64,000 bases of DNA from contig NZ_JYNL01000020.1 of the NCBI RefSeq assembly GCF_001044235.1, positions 343,683 through 407,682 of the forward strand, read 5' to 3'. A program made the position numbers and the translations under genes. The DNA comes from Mycolicibacterium chlorophenolicum (lineage in GTDB: Bacteria > Actinomycetota > Actinomycetes > Mycobacteriales > Mycobacteriaceae). Below are positions 25,899-36,177 of the stretch, in pieces (within the stretch, counting starts at the first letter, position 1; each line of letters starts with the position of its first letter). The notes beneath the pieces were generated by a model. It worked only from the letters and a program-made list of their open reading frames with translations, did not search any database and was not told the DNA's origin.

Positions 25899-26861
25899 AT
25901 GGACATCGCGGCACGCAACGCCACCCACCGGCCGGCACCGACCACCCCGGACGCCGAGACCATGGAGACCATCCCGGCACGCCACCCGCTGCGCTGGGTG
26001 AGCGCCGCGGTGGTGGTCGCCATCGCCGTGAGCGTCGTCGTCTCGCTGGCCACCAACGACAACCTGAAGTGGTCGGTCGTCGGGGACTACCTGTTCAGCC
26101 GACTGGTCTTCGAGGGGCTGTGGACGACGCTGTGGCTCACCGTCGCCGCGATGATCATCGGCATCGTCGGCGGGGTGATGCTGGCGGTGATGCGGCTGTC
26201 GGCCAACCCGATCCTGTCCGGGCTCGCAGGGTTGTTCGTCTGGGTGTTCCGCGGCACGCCGCTGCTGGTGCAGATCATCTTCTGGGGCTACCTTGGCGCG
26301 CTGTACCCGCAGCTGATCTTCGGCATCCCGTTCACCGACATCGTCTTCTTCGACAAGTCGACGAGCACGATCGTCACCGGATCGGTGGCCGCGCTGCTCG
26401 CCCTGGGGCTCAACGAGATGGCGTACGCCTCGGAGATCGTGCGGGCCGGTCTGCTCGCCGTCGACGACGGCCAGACCGAGGCCGCGTTCTCGCTGGGCAT
26501 GACGCCGGCGGCCACCACCCGGCGGATCGTGCTGCCGCAGGCGATGCGGGTGATCGTTCCGCCGATGGGCAACGAGACCATCACGATGCTCAAGTCGACG
26601 GCGCTGGTGTCGGTGATCTCCGGACACGATCTGCTGACGAACCTGCAGAACGTCTACTCGCAGAACTTCGAGGTGATCCCGCTGCTGATCGTCGCCAGCA
26701 TCTGGTACCTGGTGCTGACCAGCCTGCTGTCGATCCCGCAGGCGTGGCTGGAACGGCGCTACTCACGCGGCACGCTGCCGCTCGGCAACGACGGTCCGCT
26801 GACCCGCCTGACCGGGCTGCGGCTACGGCGCCCGGCGAAGAAGTCAGGAGAACACTCGTGA
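25899..26861 (+). CDS. ABC importer permease (polar amino acid type)
   Basis: 320 residues. Inner-membrane permease with an N-terminal hydrophobic segment (about 32-50) and a BPD_transp_1 core of five to six segments from about 63. The cytoplasmic EAA loop ([20 protein letters not shown]) that contacts the ATPase is present. Starts 4 nt after the binding-protein stop; its own stop overlaps the ATPase start (GTGA). It probably works as a homodimer because only one permease gene is present. Confidence 0.9.
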   Translation: MDIAARNATHRPAPTTPDAETMETIPARHPLRWVSAAVVVAIAVSVVVSLATNDNLKWSVVGDYLFSRLVFEGLWTTLWLTVAAMIIGIVGGVMLAVMRLSANPILSGLAGLFVWVFRGTPLLVQIIFWGYLGALYPQLIFGIPFTDIVFFDKSTSTIVTGSVAALLALGLNEMAYASEIVRAGLLAVDDGQTEAAFSLGMTPAATTRRIVLPQAMRVIVPPMGNETITMLKSTALVSVISGHDLLTNLQNVYSQNFEVIPLLIVASIWYLVLTSLLSIPQAWLERRYSRGTLPLGNDGPLTRLTGLRLRRPAKKSGEHS

Positions 26862-27634
26862 CGACGACACACGCGCGGCCGATGGTCGAGGCCGAGAAGG
26901 TGCACAAGCGCTTCGGCCACCTGGAGGTGCTGCGCGGAATCGACCTGACGGTGCAGACCGGCCAGGTGATGTGCCTGCTGGGGCCGAGCGGCTCCGGGAA
27001 GAGCACCTTCCTGCGGTGCATCAACCACCTCGAGAAGATCGACTCCGGCCGGCTGTCGGTCGACGGTCAACTGGTGGGCTACCGCGTCGACGGCAACAAG
27101 CTGCGCGAACTGACCACCAAGGAGGTCAGCAGGCGCCGCGCGGGCATCGGCATGGTCTTCCAGCGCTTCAACCTCTTCGGGCACATGACGGCGCTGAAGA
27201 ACATCATCGAGGCCCCGATGCAGGTCAAGGGCGTCAGCCGGGACGTCGCGGTGGCCGAGGCGCGCGAGCTGCTCGACCGGGTCGGGCTCGCCGACAAGGC
27301 CGACGCGTACCCCTCGGCGCTGTCCGGCGGTCAGCAGCAGCGGGTGGCGATTGCCCGGGCCCTGGCGATGAAACCGCAGCTGATGTTGTTCGACGAGCCC
27401 ACCTCGGCGCTCGACCCGGAACTCGTGGGCGACGTGCTGGCCGTGATCCGCGATCTCGCCGCCGACGGTATGACGATGGTGGTCGTCACCCACGAGATCG
27501 GGTTCGCGCGCGAGGTCGCCGACGTCGTGGTGTTCATGGACGGCGGCGTGATCGTGGAGTCCGGGGACCCGCAGCAGGTGCTGGTCGACCCGCGGGAGAG
27601 CCGCACCCGCGCGTTCCTGTCGAAGGTGCTGTGA
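26858..27634 (+). CDS. ABC importer ATPase (polar amino acid type)
   Basis: 258 residues. Complete ATP-binding cassette: Walker [10 protein letters not shown] (about 44-52), Q-loop in [12 protein letters not shown], signature LSGGQQQR, Walker [13 protein letters not shown] and H-loop VTHEIGF. Closest to the GlnQ/GluA class. GTG at 26858 overlaps the permease stop by 4 nt; the long upstream open frame is a shadow of the two preceding genes. Confidence 0.93.
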   Translation: MTTTHARPMVEAEKVHKRFGHLEVLRGIDLTVQTGQVMCLLGPSGSGKSTFLRCINHLEKIDSGRLSVDGQLVGYRVDGNKLRELTTKEVSRRRAGIGMVFQRFNLFGHMTALKNIIEAPMQVKGVSRDVAVAEARELLDRVGLADKADAYPSALSGGQQQRVAIARALAMKPQLMLFDEPTSALDPELVGDVLAVIRDLAADGMTMVVVTHEIGFAREVADVVVFMDGGVIVESGDPQQVLVDPRESRTRAFLSKVL

Positions 27635-28836
27635 GCCTGTCCCCCGGCGCTGCGTATGCGCTTGCCGCCGAACGGTATCCGGCGTTCGTCGCCGACCTGG
27701 CCACGTTGGTCGGCATCGATTCCGAGTCCTCCGACGCCGACGGGGTCAACCGGATCGCCGACGTCGTGTGCGACCGCGCGCTGCGGTCGGGTTGCCGTGT
27801 CGAGCGGGCCACCGGCGGGACGCACGGCGGCATCCGCCTGGGCGATCGGGTGGTCGTGCGCCGATCGGGGTCCGGCACGGCACGCGTGCTGATGCTGGCG
27901 CACATGGACACCGTGTTCGCGCGCGGCACCGCCGCGGCGCGGCCGTTCCGCGTGGCCGACGGGCGGGCGTACGGACCCGGGGTGTGTGACGACAAGGCGG
28001 GCCTGCTGGCCGGGCTGACGGTGCTGGACATCCTGGCGGGCGCGCAGGCGCACAGCGTCGCCGAGGTGGTGCTGTTGTGCGTTCCCGACGAGGAGATCGG
28101 GTCGCCGACGAGCCGGGACGAGATCGCCCGGCTGGCCGCCGAGTCCGACGTCGTGCTCAGCCTCGAAGGCGCGCGCGAAGACGGGTCGCTGGTCTCCAGC
28201 CGTAAGGGCATCGCCGACATCACCGTCACGCTGACCGGCCGCGCCGCGCACCCCGGCGTCGACTTCGAGCGCGGCGCGAACGCGGTGGTCGCCGCGGCGC
28301 TGCTGGTCGCCGACGCGCACCGCATCAATGCCGAGGTGCCCGGGGTCCGGGTCAACGTCGGCAGGATCTCCGGCGGCGAGCGGGTCAACGTCGTGGCGGC
28401 GTCGGCCGCGGTCGAACTCGAGGTCCGGGTCGATCCGCAACCCGGACTGGACGAGGCCATCGGCCGGGTCCGGCGACTCGTCGACACCCCGTACGTGCCG
28501 GGTGTCACCGCATCGATGACGGTCTCGAACGCCTGCCCGCCGATGCGGCGGGATCCGCGGCAGGACGTGGTGCTCGACGAGGTGCGCTCGGTGGCACGCG
28601 AGCTGGGATTCGCGGTCGGTGACGTGTCGACCGGCGGTGCGGCCGACGCCAACTACGCCGCCGCGGCGGGTGTGCCGACGCTCGACGGGCTGGGGCCGGT
28701 CGGCGGCGACGACCATTCGGTGGACGAGTGGCTGGACCTGGACAGCGTGGTGCCGCGGATCGCGATGCTCGCGTGCCTGATCGCCCGGCTGCCGGCCGCG
28801 ATAGGTTGCGTCGGAGCCGCGACGAGAGCCGACTGA
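27631..28836 (+). CDS. M20-family metallopeptidase (glutamate carboxypeptidase-like)
   Basis: 401 residues. Dizinc M20 fold: metal ligands in LAHMDTVF (His) and [11 protein letters not shown] (bridging Asp), the catalytic Glu pair in VPDEEIGS, a ligand Glu/Asp near SLEGARED, and the last His in [11 protein letters not shown] lid/dimerisation domain (about 185-300, starting [17 protein letters not shown]) is intact. No signal peptide, so it works in the cytosol, presumably on what the coupled ABC importer brings in (for example a C-terminal glutamate or an N-acyl amino acid). GTG at 27631 overlaps the ATPase stop by 4 nt. Confidence 0.88.
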   Translation: MSLSPGAAYALAAERYPAFVADLATLVGIDSESSDADGVNRIADVVCDRALRSGCRVERATGGTHGGIRLGDRVVVRRSGSGTARVLMLAHMDTVFARGTAAARPFRVADGRAYGPGVCDDKAGLLAGLTVLDILAGAQAHSVAEVVLLCVPDEEIGSPTSRDEIARLAAESDVVLSLEGAREDGSLVSSRKGIADITVTLTGRAAHPGVDFERGANAVVAAALLVADAHRINAEVPGVRVNVGRISGGERVNVVAASAAVELEVRVDPQPGLDEAIGRVRRLVDTPYVPGVTASMTVSNACPPMRRDPRQDVVLDEVRSVARELGFAVGDVSTGGAADANYAAAAGVPTLDGLGPVGGDDHSVDEWLDLDSVVPRIAMLACLIARLPAAIGCVGAATRAD

Positions 28837-28848
28837 AGGACAACCGAT

Positions 28849-29709
28849 GTGAGTGGGATCGCCGATCAGCTGCGCGACCGCCTGGGTGATGCGAGTCCCG
28901 CCGAACGCAAGGTCGGCCGCGTGCTGCTGTCCGGCTACCCGCTGCTGGCCCTCGAGACGGCGACCACGGTGGCGCACCGCGCGGAGGTCAGCACGCCGAC
29001 GGTCATCCGGCTGGTGACCCGGTTGGGTTACCGCGGCTACCCCGACTTCCAGCAGGCGGTGCGGGCCGAGATGGCCGACGCGGGTGCGTCTCCGGCCGCC
29101 CTTTACGACGCGCAGGAGTTCGCGTCGACGGCCACCACCGACCCCGCGGAGCTGACCCGACGCACCGCCCCCACCGTGGCAGCCGCCGTGCACGACACGA
29201 TGACCGCGCTGCCGGAGGCCGAATTGTCCGGCGCCGTGGCACTTCTCGCCGATCCGAAGCGCCGAATCCATCTGGTGGGCGGACGGTTCAGTGGGCTGAT
29301 CGCGCACTACCTGTGCCTGCACCTGACCCAGATGCGCGCCGGTGTGCAGATGCTGCCCTCGACCGCGGTGGAGCGATCGGCCGTCGTCTCCGACATGGGT
29401 CGGCGCGATGTGCTGGTCGCGTTCGACTACCGGCGGTACGAGCCGTCGACGGCCGGGGTCGCCCGCTGGGTCCGCGAACGCGGCGGAGCGGTGATCTTGT
29501 TCACCGATCCGTGGTTGTCGCCCACGGCATCCCAGGCGTCGATCGTGCTGCCGTGCCGCGTCGATGCACCGTCGCCCTACGACAGCATGGTCCCGACCAT
29601 GGCCGTCGCCGAGCTGCTCGTCACCGGCGTGCTCGCAGCACTGGGAGACGGGGCGCTGGCCAGAATGCGGGAGATCGACGACGCCGCGACCGCGCTGGAC
29701 ATGTACTGA
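28849..29709 (+). CDS. RpiR/MurR-family transcriptional regulator
   Basis: 286 residues: an N-terminal HTH_6 domain (about 1-75; AEVSTPTVIRLVTRLGYRGYPDFQ is the recognition region) and a C-terminal SIS domain (about 120-260; HLVGGRFSGLIAHYLC is a typical SIS entry). SIS domains bind phosphosugars or similar ligands. Starts with GTG 12 nt after the peptidase stop, in the same operon, and is the likely ligand-sensing repressor acting at the palindrome 24913-24926. The pairing of an SIS regulator with an amino-acid-type importer and peptidase is unusual and could mean an amino-sugar-linked or D-amino-acid ligand. Confidence 0.88.
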   Translation: MSGIADQLRDRLGDASPAERKVGRVLLSGYPLLALETATTVAHRAEVSTPTVIRLVTRLGYRGYPDFQQAVRAEMADAGASPAALYDAQEFASTATTDPAELTRRTAPTVAAAVHDTMTALPEAELSGAVALLADPKRRIHLVGGRFSGLIAHYLCLHLTQMRAGVQMLPSTAVERSAVVSDMGRRDVLVAFDYRRYEPSTAGVARWVRERGGAVILFTDPWLSPTASQASIVLPCRVDAPSPYDSMVPTMAVAELLVTGVLAALGDGALARMREIDDAATALDMY

Positions 29710-29727
29710 CCCGCCCGGGCCCGGGTC
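29708..29727 (+). terminator. Possible terminator hairpin after the RpiR gene
   Basis: GACCCG and CGGGTC pair around a GC-rich 8-nt loop, beginning at the RpiR stop codon. No T-run follows. It could separate the operon from ideR, whose own -10 is 25 bp downstream. Confidence 0.4.
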
Positions 29728-29752
29728 GGGCCATATCAGCCGCCGTTTCCCG

Positions 29753-29758
29753 TAGAAT
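29753..29758 (+). promoter_or_regulatory. -10 of ideR
   Basis: TAGAAT, 23 nt before the ideR ATG, giving a short leader with the GAAGAAGGG ribosome site. No clear -35. Confidence 0.45.
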
Positions 29759-29781
29759 CGTCCGCGAAGAAGGGTGACCTA

Positions 29782-30471
29782 ATGAACGACTTGGTCGATA
29801 CCACCGAGATGTATCTGCGGACGATCTACGACCTCGAGGAAGAGGGCGTGATCCCGCTGCGCGCGCGTATCGCAGAACGCCTCGAGCAGAGCGGCCCCAC
29901 CGTGAGCCAGACCGTCTCGCGGATGGAGCGCGACGGCCTGCTGCACGTCGCCGGAGACCGGCACCTCGAACTGACCGACAAGGGCCGCGCCCTGGCCGTG
30001 GCGGTGATGCGCAAGCACCGTCTCGCCGAACGCCTGCTGGTCGATGTGATCGGCCTGCCGTGGGAGGAAGTCCACGCCGAGGCGTGCCGCTGGGAGCACG
30101 TGATGAGCGAGGACGTCGAGCGCCGGCTCGTCCAGGTGCTCGACAACCCGACGACATCGCCGTTCGGCAACCCCATTCCGGGTCTGTCCGAACTCGGGGT
30201 GGACGACCTGATCAACGACGCCCAGAACCTCGTGCGGTTGACCGAACTGCCCGCCGGCATGCCCGTCGCGGTCGTGGTGCGCCAGCTGACCGAGCACGTA
30301 CAGGGCGACGTCGAGCTCATCGCCCGGCTCAAGGATGCCGGCGTGGTGCCGAACGCCCGCGTCACCGTCGAGGTCAACGACCACGGCGGCGTGATGATCG
30401 TCATTCCGGGCCACGAGCAGGTCGAACTGCCCCACGAGATGGCGCACGCCGTCAAGGTCGAGAAGGTCTGA
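29782..30471 (+). CDS. ideR: Iron-dependent regulator IdeR
   Basis: 229 residues, DtxR-family Fe2+-activated DNA-binding protein that represses siderophore synthesis and activates iron storage genes. N-terminal winged helix (residues 1-73), dimerisation domain, C-terminal SH3-like domain (about 150-229). All metal ligands are at the classical positions: His79, Glu83 and His98 (site 1) and Met10, Cys102, Glu105 and His106 (site 2). ATG at 29782. In M. tuberculosis ideR directly follows sigB; here the two are separated by the ABC/M20/RpiR cluster. Ortholog of Rv2711. Confidence 0.97.
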   Translation: MNDLVDTTEMYLRTIYDLEEEGVIPLRARIAERLEQSGPTVSQTVSRMERDGLLHVAGDRHLELTDKGRALAVAVMRKHRLAERLLVDVIGLPWEEVHAEACRWEHVMSEDVERRLVQVLDNPTTSPFGNPIPGLSELGVDDLINDAQNLVRLTELPAGMPVAVVVRQLTEHVQGDVELIARLKDAGVVPNARVTVEVNDHGGVMIVIPGHEQVELPHEMAHAVKVEKV

Positions 30472-30475
30472 GGCA

Positions 30476-31516
30476 CTAGCCCGCCCGCCTGCCGAACGCC
30501 TGCCGCGGCGGCAACCGCACCCCGAGTTGCGACGCCAGCCGGTAGCCGGTGCGGGCGAGCTCGCGGATCTGTTCCGGCCGCATGCCCGACTGCAGAGCCT
30601 GATCGAGCATGCCCGCCATCCGGTGCAGCGGCGCACACGTCAGCGCCGCGTCCAGCGAGATCCCCGCGAGGGGGCCGTCACCGCGCGCGTATGCCGAAAA
30701 GGCAAGCAGCACAAGCGCTTCCACGCGCCACGGCGACGGTAACCGGCGCGACAGGTCGGCCCACAACGACTCGGCGACCCCGGCCCGGTCCCCGACCGCC
30801 AGCGCATAGAGGGTGTCCCGCACCCGCGGGTCGGTGAGCGAGCGCGCCAGCCGAACGGTCTGCTCGTCGCGCAGCGCCGTGCCGGCGGCGAGCTGCTCGG
30901 CGCACGCCAGCGCGTGCTCGATGTCGCTGCGTGCCAGCGCACCCGCGCGGTCTCCATCGAGCGGCCCTGCCTGCTCGATCATCGCGGCCAGTTCCGCACT
31001 GCGCTGCGGGTCGGCCACCGCGACCACCTCCACGAGCTCGTCGCGCCGGGCGTAGAGGCGCCGCCCGTCGAGCACCGCGGCCGCCGCGACCGGCGAGGCG
31101 CTGGGATCCTCCACCCGCCCCGAGGCCCCGCAGCCGTCCGCGCACACCCAGGTGCCACCGGCGGCGACGACGTCGACGACATGGGCGGCCAGCAGCTCGA
31201 CGCCCCAGCGGGCCAGCTCAACGGTCAACTCGTGCGCCAGTTCGCGGTGCTCGTCGGCGCACATCGGACAGCCCGCGCCCTCGTCGTCGACGATCACCGC
31301 GATCACCGCCTCCGCACCGGCGGTCGCCGCCATCTCGGCCAGGTGCGGCACCCGGGGGTCCGCGAGGTCGGCGCGCAGGATCGCCCCCATCTCGTCGTCG
31401 GCCGCCGTGACGACCACGATCGATTTCTCCGGCACGAAACCGAGGACGGCGGGCAGCGCCGCGATCAGGTCGCCGGGCCGGTCGAGAGGGGATTCAGGAT
31501 GGGATGTCGAGGCCAT
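30476..31516 (-). CDS. DUF4192 protein
   Basis: 346 residues, soluble, ortholog of Rv2712c. Begins with RPGDLIAALPAVLGFVPEKSIVVV, the conserved start of the family. A Cys-x2-Cys (GCPMC, about 108-112) and a second Cys pair near 149-154 (CADGCG) hint at a metal site. Function unknown. Convergent with ideR, 4 nt between stops. Confidence 0.87.
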   Translation of the reverse strand: MASTSHPESPLDRPGDLIAALPAVLGFVPEKSIVVVTAADDEMGAILRADLADPRVPHLAEMAATAGAEAVIAVIVDDEGAGCPMCADEHRELAHELTVELARWGVELLAAHVVDVVAAGGTWVCADGCGASGRVEDPSASPVAAAAVLDGRRLYARRDELVEVVAVADPQRSAELAAMIEQAGPLDGDRAGALARSDIEHALACAEQLAAGTALRDEQTVRLARSLTDPRVRDTLYALAVGDRAGVAESLWADLSRRLPSPWRVEALVLLAFSAYARGDGPLAGISLDAALTCAPLHRMAGMLDQALQSGMRPEQIRELARTGYRLASQLGVRLPPRQAFGRRAG

Positions 31517-31683
31517 GGGGCCAACCTCGCAACAACCACCGACGCTGGGCGGCCGACGGTGTCGCGGACCGGCCGATCTGTGGATGAAATCGCCTTTGGG
31601 GAGCGATCGGGCGTCAGGTGTTCACATGAAGTTGACGTCCGTCGGCATGCGCACCGTCGGCATCCGGCGTACATGTAGTGACC

Positions 31684-33099
31684 ATGGCTTCGATGCTGGA
31701 GTACGACCTGGTCGTCATCGGTTCGGGTCCCGGCGGGCAGAAAGCCGCCATCGCCGCCGCCAAGCTCGGCAAGTCCGTGGCGGTGGTGGAACGCGGACGG
31801 ATGCTCGGCGGAGTGTGCGTGAACACCGGAACCATCCCGTCCAAGACGCTGCGCGAAGCGGTCGTGTACCTGACCGGGATGAGTCAGCGCGAACTCTACG
31901 GCGCCAGCTACCGGGTCAAGGAGAAGATCACCCCGGCCGACCTGCTGGCCCGCACCACCCACGTCATCGGCAAGGAACAGGACGTGGTCCGCTCTCAGCT
32001 GATGCGCAACCGCATCGACCTGATCTCGGGCCACGGCCGGTTCGTCGATCCGCACACCGTGCTGGTGGAAGAACCCCACCGCGGCGAGCGCACCACGGTC
32101 ACCGGCGAGTACATCGTCATCGCGACGGGCACCAAACCGGCGCGGCCGGACGGTGTCGAGTTCGACGAGGAGCGGGTGCTCGACTCCGACGGCATCCTCG
32201 ACCTCAAGACGCTGCCGACGTCGATGGTCGTGGTCGGGGCCGGCGTGATCGGCATCGAGTACGCGTCGATGTTCGCCGCGCTCGGCACCAAGGTGACCGT
32301 CGTCGAGAAGCGCGAGAACATGCTCGACTTCTGCGACCCGGAGATCATCGAATCGCTGAAGTTCCACCTGCGGGACCTGGCGGTGACGTTCCGGTTCGGG
32401 GAGGAGGTGACGGCGGTCGACATCGGGGCGACCGGCACGGTCACGACGCTGGCCAGCGGCAAGAAGATCCCGGCCGAGACCGTGATGTACTCCGCGGGCC
32501 GCCAGGGGCAGACCGATCAGCTCGATCTGGCCAGCGCCGGACTCGAGGCCGACCACCGCGGCCGCATCTTCGTCGACGACAACTTCTGCACCAAGGTCGA
32601 CCACATCTACGCCGTCGGTGACGTCATCGGCTTCCCCGCCCTGGCCGCCACGTCGATGGATCAGGGCCGGCTCGCCGCGTACCACGCCTTCGGAGAGCCC
32701 TGCAAGGGCATGACCGAGCTGCAGCCGATCGGCATCTACTCCATTCCCGAGGTGTCCTATGTCGGCGCCACCGAGGTGCAGCTCACCAAGGACGCCGTCC
32801 CGTACGAGGTGGGGGTGTCGCGCTACCGCGAGCTGGCCCGCGGCCAGATCGCCGGCGACTCCTACGGCATGCTCAAGCTGCTGGTGTCCACCGAGGACCT
32901 GCGGCTGCTCGGCGTGCACATCTTCGGCACGAGCGCGACCGAGATGGTGCACATCGGGCAGGCGGTGATGGGGTGCGGCGGCACCGTGGAGTACCTCGTC
33001 GACGCGGTGTTCAACTACCCGACGTTCTCCGAGGCCTACAAGGTCGCGGCGCTGGACGTGATGAACAAGCTGCGCGCCCTCAACCAGTTCCGCACCTAG
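31684..33099 (+). CDS. sthA: Soluble pyridine nucleotide transhydrogenase
   Basis: 471 residues, FAD flavoprotein that transfers hydride between NADPH and NAD+ in the cytosol. FAD-binding [10 protein letters not shown] near the N-terminus, second Rossmann [10 protein letters not shown] (about 180) and a second FAD motif [13 protein letters not shown]. In the redox loop the sequence is [14 protein letters not shown]: the second cysteine of the disulfide oxidoreductases is Thr, which is what separates SthA from lipoamide dehydrogenase. ATG at 31684 chosen; GTG at 31678 and ATG at 31693 are in frame, the latter matching the shorter M. tuberculosis N-terminus (Rv2713). Two 10-bp direct repeats, CCGTCGGCAT, lie upstream at 31639-31648 and 31654-31663. 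Confidence 0.95.
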   Translation: MASMLEYDLVVIGSGPGGQKAAIAAAKLGKSVAVVERGRMLGGVCVNTGTIPSKTLREAVVYLTGMSQRELYGASYRVKEKITPADLLARTTHVIGKEQDVVRSQLMRNRIDLISGHGRFVDPHTVLVEEPHRGERTTVTGEYIVIATGTKPARPDGVEFDEERVLDSDGILDLKTLPTSMVVVGAGVIGIEYASMFAALGTKVTVVEKRENMLDFCDPEIIESLKFHLRDLAVTFRFGEEVTAVDIGATGTVTTLASGKKIPAETVMYSAGRQGQTDQLDLASAGLEADHRGRIFVDDNFCTKVDHIYAVGDVIGFPALAATSMDQGRLAAYHAFGEPCKGMTELQPIGIYSIPEVSYVGATEVQLTKDAVPYEVGVSRYRELARGQIAGDSYGMLKLLVSTEDLRLLGVHIFGTSATEMVHIGQAVMGCGGTVEYLVDAVFNYPTFSEAYKVAALDVMNKLRALNQFRT

Positions 33100-33881
33100 T
33101 CGCAGCCGTCGTCGAACGCGGCCGGCGGGATGTCGGCCGGTCCGCCGGCCTCGGCCCGTGCCATCAGCGCCGGCAGGGCCCCGTCGAAGCGCGGCGAGTA
33201 CGACACCTCGTCGAGGCAGCCCCCGCCGTCGAGGCCGCCGATCACGCCCACCACGGTCGAGCCCGCGATCCACGGCGCACCGGAGAACCCGGCGACGATC
33301 CCGTCGCAGTGCACCGACGGGAAGTCGTCGCGCGGGGCGACGGTGGCGGCCGTGCAGGCCGTCGGCCCGCCGCCGACCCCGTAGCCGTAGCCGACCACGG
33401 TCACGTCGGTTCCCGGCGCGGGTGCCGGACCCAGGTGCAGACCGCCGCCGGCGAGCGTCTGCAGGGCCGGCTCGTCGTCGCGGCTCACCCGCGCGATCGC
33501 GTAGTCGGCCGCCGGATCCTGATCACGCACCCAGCGTGGGTCGAGGTAGACCGCCTCGAGGTGACGGGGTTCGGCGGGGTTGGTGTCGGAGAAGCCGGGG
33601 ATGAAGGTGGCGTCGAGACCGTCGGCCATGCAGTGCGCGGCGGTCAGGATCAGGTCGGCGACGGCGGAGCTCAGCACCGAGGCAGTGCAGACGTGCAGCC
33701 CGTCCGCACCCAGGAACACGGCGCCGACGCGCGGATCGGGTGGCACCGGGTGCGCCGACGGCGGCGTCGAGTTCACCGGCTCGGCCGCCTGGGGCGGAGC
33801 CGGATAGGCGGCTCCGCACGAGGTCAGCACCGCCGCGGCCAGGGCGGCCGCGGCGAGCCTGAGGAGTGCGGGCGGGCACAT
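33096..33881 (-). CDS. Trypsin-like serine protease lipoprotein
   Basis: 261 residues. Signal peptide with lipobox VLTSC (Cys about 22), then a Pro-rich linker and a chymotrypsin-fold domain. Triad: His in LTAAHCM, Asp in ADYAIARV, Ser in GFSGAPW, where the usual GDSGGP is replaced by a looser motif. Six further Cys probably form disulfides. Likely a membrane-anchored extracytoplasmic protease; the substrate is unknown. ATG at 33881 preferred (GTG at 33887 is possible). Its stop overlaps the sthA stop by 4 nt. Inserted between the sthA and PAC2 genes, which are neighbours in M. tuberculosis. Confidence 0.83.
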   Translation of the reverse strand: MCPPALLRLAAAALAAAVLTSCGAAYPAPPQAAEPVNSTPPSAHPVPPDPRVGAVFLGADGLHVCTASVLSSAVADLILTAAHCMADGLDATFIPGFSDTNPAEPRHLEAVYLDPRWVRDQDPAADYAIARVSRDDEPALQTLAGGGLHLGPAPAPGTDVTVVGYGYGVGGGPTACTAATVAPRDDFPSVHCDGIVAGFSGAPWIAGSTVVGVIGGLDGGGCLDEVSYSPRFDGALPALMARAEAGGPADIPPAAFDDGCD

Positions 33882-34063
33882 ACCCACCGATCCTCCCCCA
33901 TGCGCCGCTGTCGTGACGGCCGGCGCGGTACGCGGGCACGGAATGTCACGCCGGTGTGCGCGTGTTCGAACAAGAGGGTGACGCCCGCGGTACCGCTGTG
34001 GCGGCGATGCACCGGTGAGGGACACTGGACATTCACCCGACAGACAGTGAGGAGGCCATCGAG

Positions 34064-35053
34064 ATGGCTGACGACGAGGAACCGGGTCAGCGCTACCAAC
34101 CCGAGCAGACCGGCATGTACGAGCTCGAATTCCCCGCGCCCTCGCTCTCGTCCCCCGATGGCCGCGGCCCGGTGCTGATCCATGCGCTGGAGGGCTTCTC
34201 CGACGCGGGCAGGGCCATCAAATTGGCCGCCGAGCACCTGAAGAACACGCTGGACACCGAGTTGGTGGCGTCGTTCGCGATCGACGAGCTGCTGGACTAC
34301 CGGTCCCGGCGGCCGCTGATGACGTTCAAGACCGATCACTTCACCAGCTACGACGAGCCCGAGCTCAACCTCTACGCGTTGCGCGACACCGCCGGCACGC
34401 CGTTTCTGCTGCTCGCCGGCCTGGAGCCGGATCTGCGTTGGGAGCGGTTCATCAGCGCGGTCCGGTTGCTGTCCGAGCGGCTGGCGGTGCGCCGGGTGAT
34501 CGGGCTGGGCGCCATCCCGATGGCGGTGCCGCACACCCGGCCGATGACGCTGACGGCGCATTCCAACGACAAGGAACTGATCGCCGAGCACCAGCCGTGG
34601 GTCGGCGAGGTGGCGGTGCCGGGCAGCGTCTCGAACCTGCTGGAGTTCCGGATGGCCCAGCACGGCTACGAGGTGGTGGGGTTCACCGTGCACGTGCCGC
34701 ACTACCTGGCCCAGACCGACTACCCCGCGGCCGCGGAGACGTTGCTCTCCGAGGTGGCCCGCAGCGGTTCCCTGCAGATCCCGACCGCCGAGCTCAGCCG
34801 GGCCGCCGCCGAGGTCGCAGAGAAGATCAACGAGCAGGTGGCGGCCAGTGCCGAGGTCGCTCAGGTGGTGGAGGCACTGGAGAGGCAATACGATGCCTTC
34901 GTTGCCGCACAGGAGAACCGGTCCCTTCTGGCGCGCGACGAGGATCTGCCCAGCGGTGAGGAATTGGGTGCCGAATTCGAACGGTTCCTCGCCCAACAGG
35001 CCGGTGAATACACCAAGGACAAGGACAAAGAGGACCCCAGGGACAACACCTAG
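34064..35053 (+). CDS. PAC2-family protein
   Basis: 329 residues, ortholog of Rv2714. PAC2 domain (residues about 25-240) with HALEGFSDAGRA and GLGAIPMAVPHTRP, the latter forming the usual phosphorylase-like loop; the C-terminus (about 240-325) is helical and coiled-coil-like, rich in Glu. PAC2 proteins include archaeal/eukaryal proteasome-assembly chaperones. A role in mycobacterial proteasome biology is only a guess. ATG at 34064, ribosome site GAGGAGG upstream. Confidence 0.88.
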   Translation: MADDEEPGQRYQPEQTGMYELEFPAPSLSSPDGRGPVLIHALEGFSDAGRAIKLAAEHLKNTLDTELVASFAIDELLDYRSRRPLMTFKTDHFTSYDEPELNLYALRDTAGTPFLLLAGLEPDLRWERFISAVRLLSERLAVRRVIGLGAIPMAVPHTRPMTLTAHSNDKELIAEHQPWVGEVAVPGSVSNLLEFRMAQHGYEVVGFTVHVPHYLAQTDYPAAAETLLSEVARSGSLQIPTAELSRAAAEVAEKINEQVAASAEVAQVVEALERQYDAFVAAQENRSLLARDEDLPSGEELGAEFERFLAQQAGEYTKDKDKEDPRDNT

Positions 35054-35128
35054 CCGTCCCCGCCGGTCCCCAGCTTTCCGTCCCGACGACGAAGTGGGCG
35101 ACATGACCGTGACGAGAGACTGTCCGCG

Positions 35129-36151
35129 ATGACCGAACGCAAGCCGAACCTGCGCTCCGTCCGGGAACTCACACCCACGCTGCACTACCGCACCATCCAC
35201 GGGTACCGCCGGGCGTACCGCATCGCGGGGTCCGGTCCGGCGATCCTGCTCATCCACGGCATCGGGGACAACTCCACGACCTGGAGCACCGTGCAGACCA
35301 CGCTTGCGCAGCGCTTCACCGTCATCGCCCCCGACCTGCTGGGCCACGGCAGGTCCGACAAGCCCCGCGCCGACTACTCGGTGGCCGCGTACGCCAACGG
35401 CATGCGCGATCTGCTCAGCGTGCTCGACATCGACAGCGTCACCGTGGTCGGGCACTCCCTGGGCGGCGGCGTGGCGATGCAGTTCGCCTACCAGTTCCCC
35501 CAACTGGTCGAGCGGCTGATCCTCGTCGGGGCCGGCGGGGTCACCAAGGACGTCAACATCGCGTTGCGCTTCGCCTCACTGCCGATGGGCAGCGAAGCCC
35601 TCGCCCTGCTGCGCCTGCCGCTGGTGTTGCCGGCGCTGCAGGTGCTCGGACGGCTGGGCGGGGCACTGTTCGGTTCCACCGGCGCCGGCCGCGATATCCC
35701 GGACATGCTGCGGATCCTCGCCGATCTGCCGGAACCGACGGCGTCGTCGGCGTTCGCGCGGACGCTGCGCGCCGTGGTGGACTGGCGCGGCCAGGTGGTG
35801 ACGATGCTCGACCGGTGCTATCTGACGCAATCGGTCCCGGTGCAACTGATCTGGGGCAGCGGGGATTCGGTCATCCCCGTCAGCCATGCCGAGATGGCGC
35901 ACGCCGCGATGCCGGGGTCGCGGCTCGAGATCTTCCCGGGCTCCGGTCATTTCCCGTTCCATGACGACCCCGACCGGTTCGTCGAGGTGGTCGAGAAGTT
36001 CATCGACGGGACCGAACCCGCTGTCTACGACCAGGACTACCTGCGCACCCTGCTGCGCACCGGGATCAGCGAGAGCACGCTGTCGGGGTCGGTGGACACC
36101 CGGGTGGCCGTGCTCGACGCGATGGGTGCCGACGAGCGCAGCGCCACCTGA
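35129..36151 (+). CDS. Alpha/beta hydrolase
   Basis: 340 residues, ortholog of Rv2715. Oxyanion motif [10 protein letters not shown] (about 50), nucleophile elbow [10 protein letters not shown] (Ser about 113), Asp in WGSGDSVIP and His in [11 protein letters not shown]. The fold resembles meta-cleavage hydrolases and haloalkane-type esterases. Substrate unknown; cytosolic, with no signal peptide. 75 bp downstream of the PAC2 gene and 26 bp before phzF, probably one transcription unit. Confidence 0.88.
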   Translation: MTERKPNLRSVRELTPTLHYRTIHGYRRAYRIAGSGPAILLIHGIGDNSTTWSTVQTTLAQRFTVIAPDLLGHGRSDKPRADYSVAAYANGMRDLLSVLDIDSVTVVGHSLGGGVAMQFAYQFPQLVERLILVGAGGVTKDVNIALRFASLPMGSEALALLRLPLVLPALQVLGRLGGALFGSTGAGRDIPDMLRILADLPEPTASSAFARTLRAVVDWRGQVVTMLDRCYLTQSVPVQLIWGSGDSVIPVSHAEMAHAAMPGSRLEIFPGSGHFPFHDDPDRFVEVVEKFIDGTEPAVYDQDYLRTLLRTGISESTLSGSVDTRVAVLDAMGADERSAT

Positions 36152-36177
36152 CCCGGCCGGCACGTAGCATCGGCCTC

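Noticed and set aside
25460..26857. N-terminal extension of the ABC ATPase gene
   Set aside because: Runs out of phase through the binding-protein and permease genes; the ABC domain begins right after the GTG at 26858.
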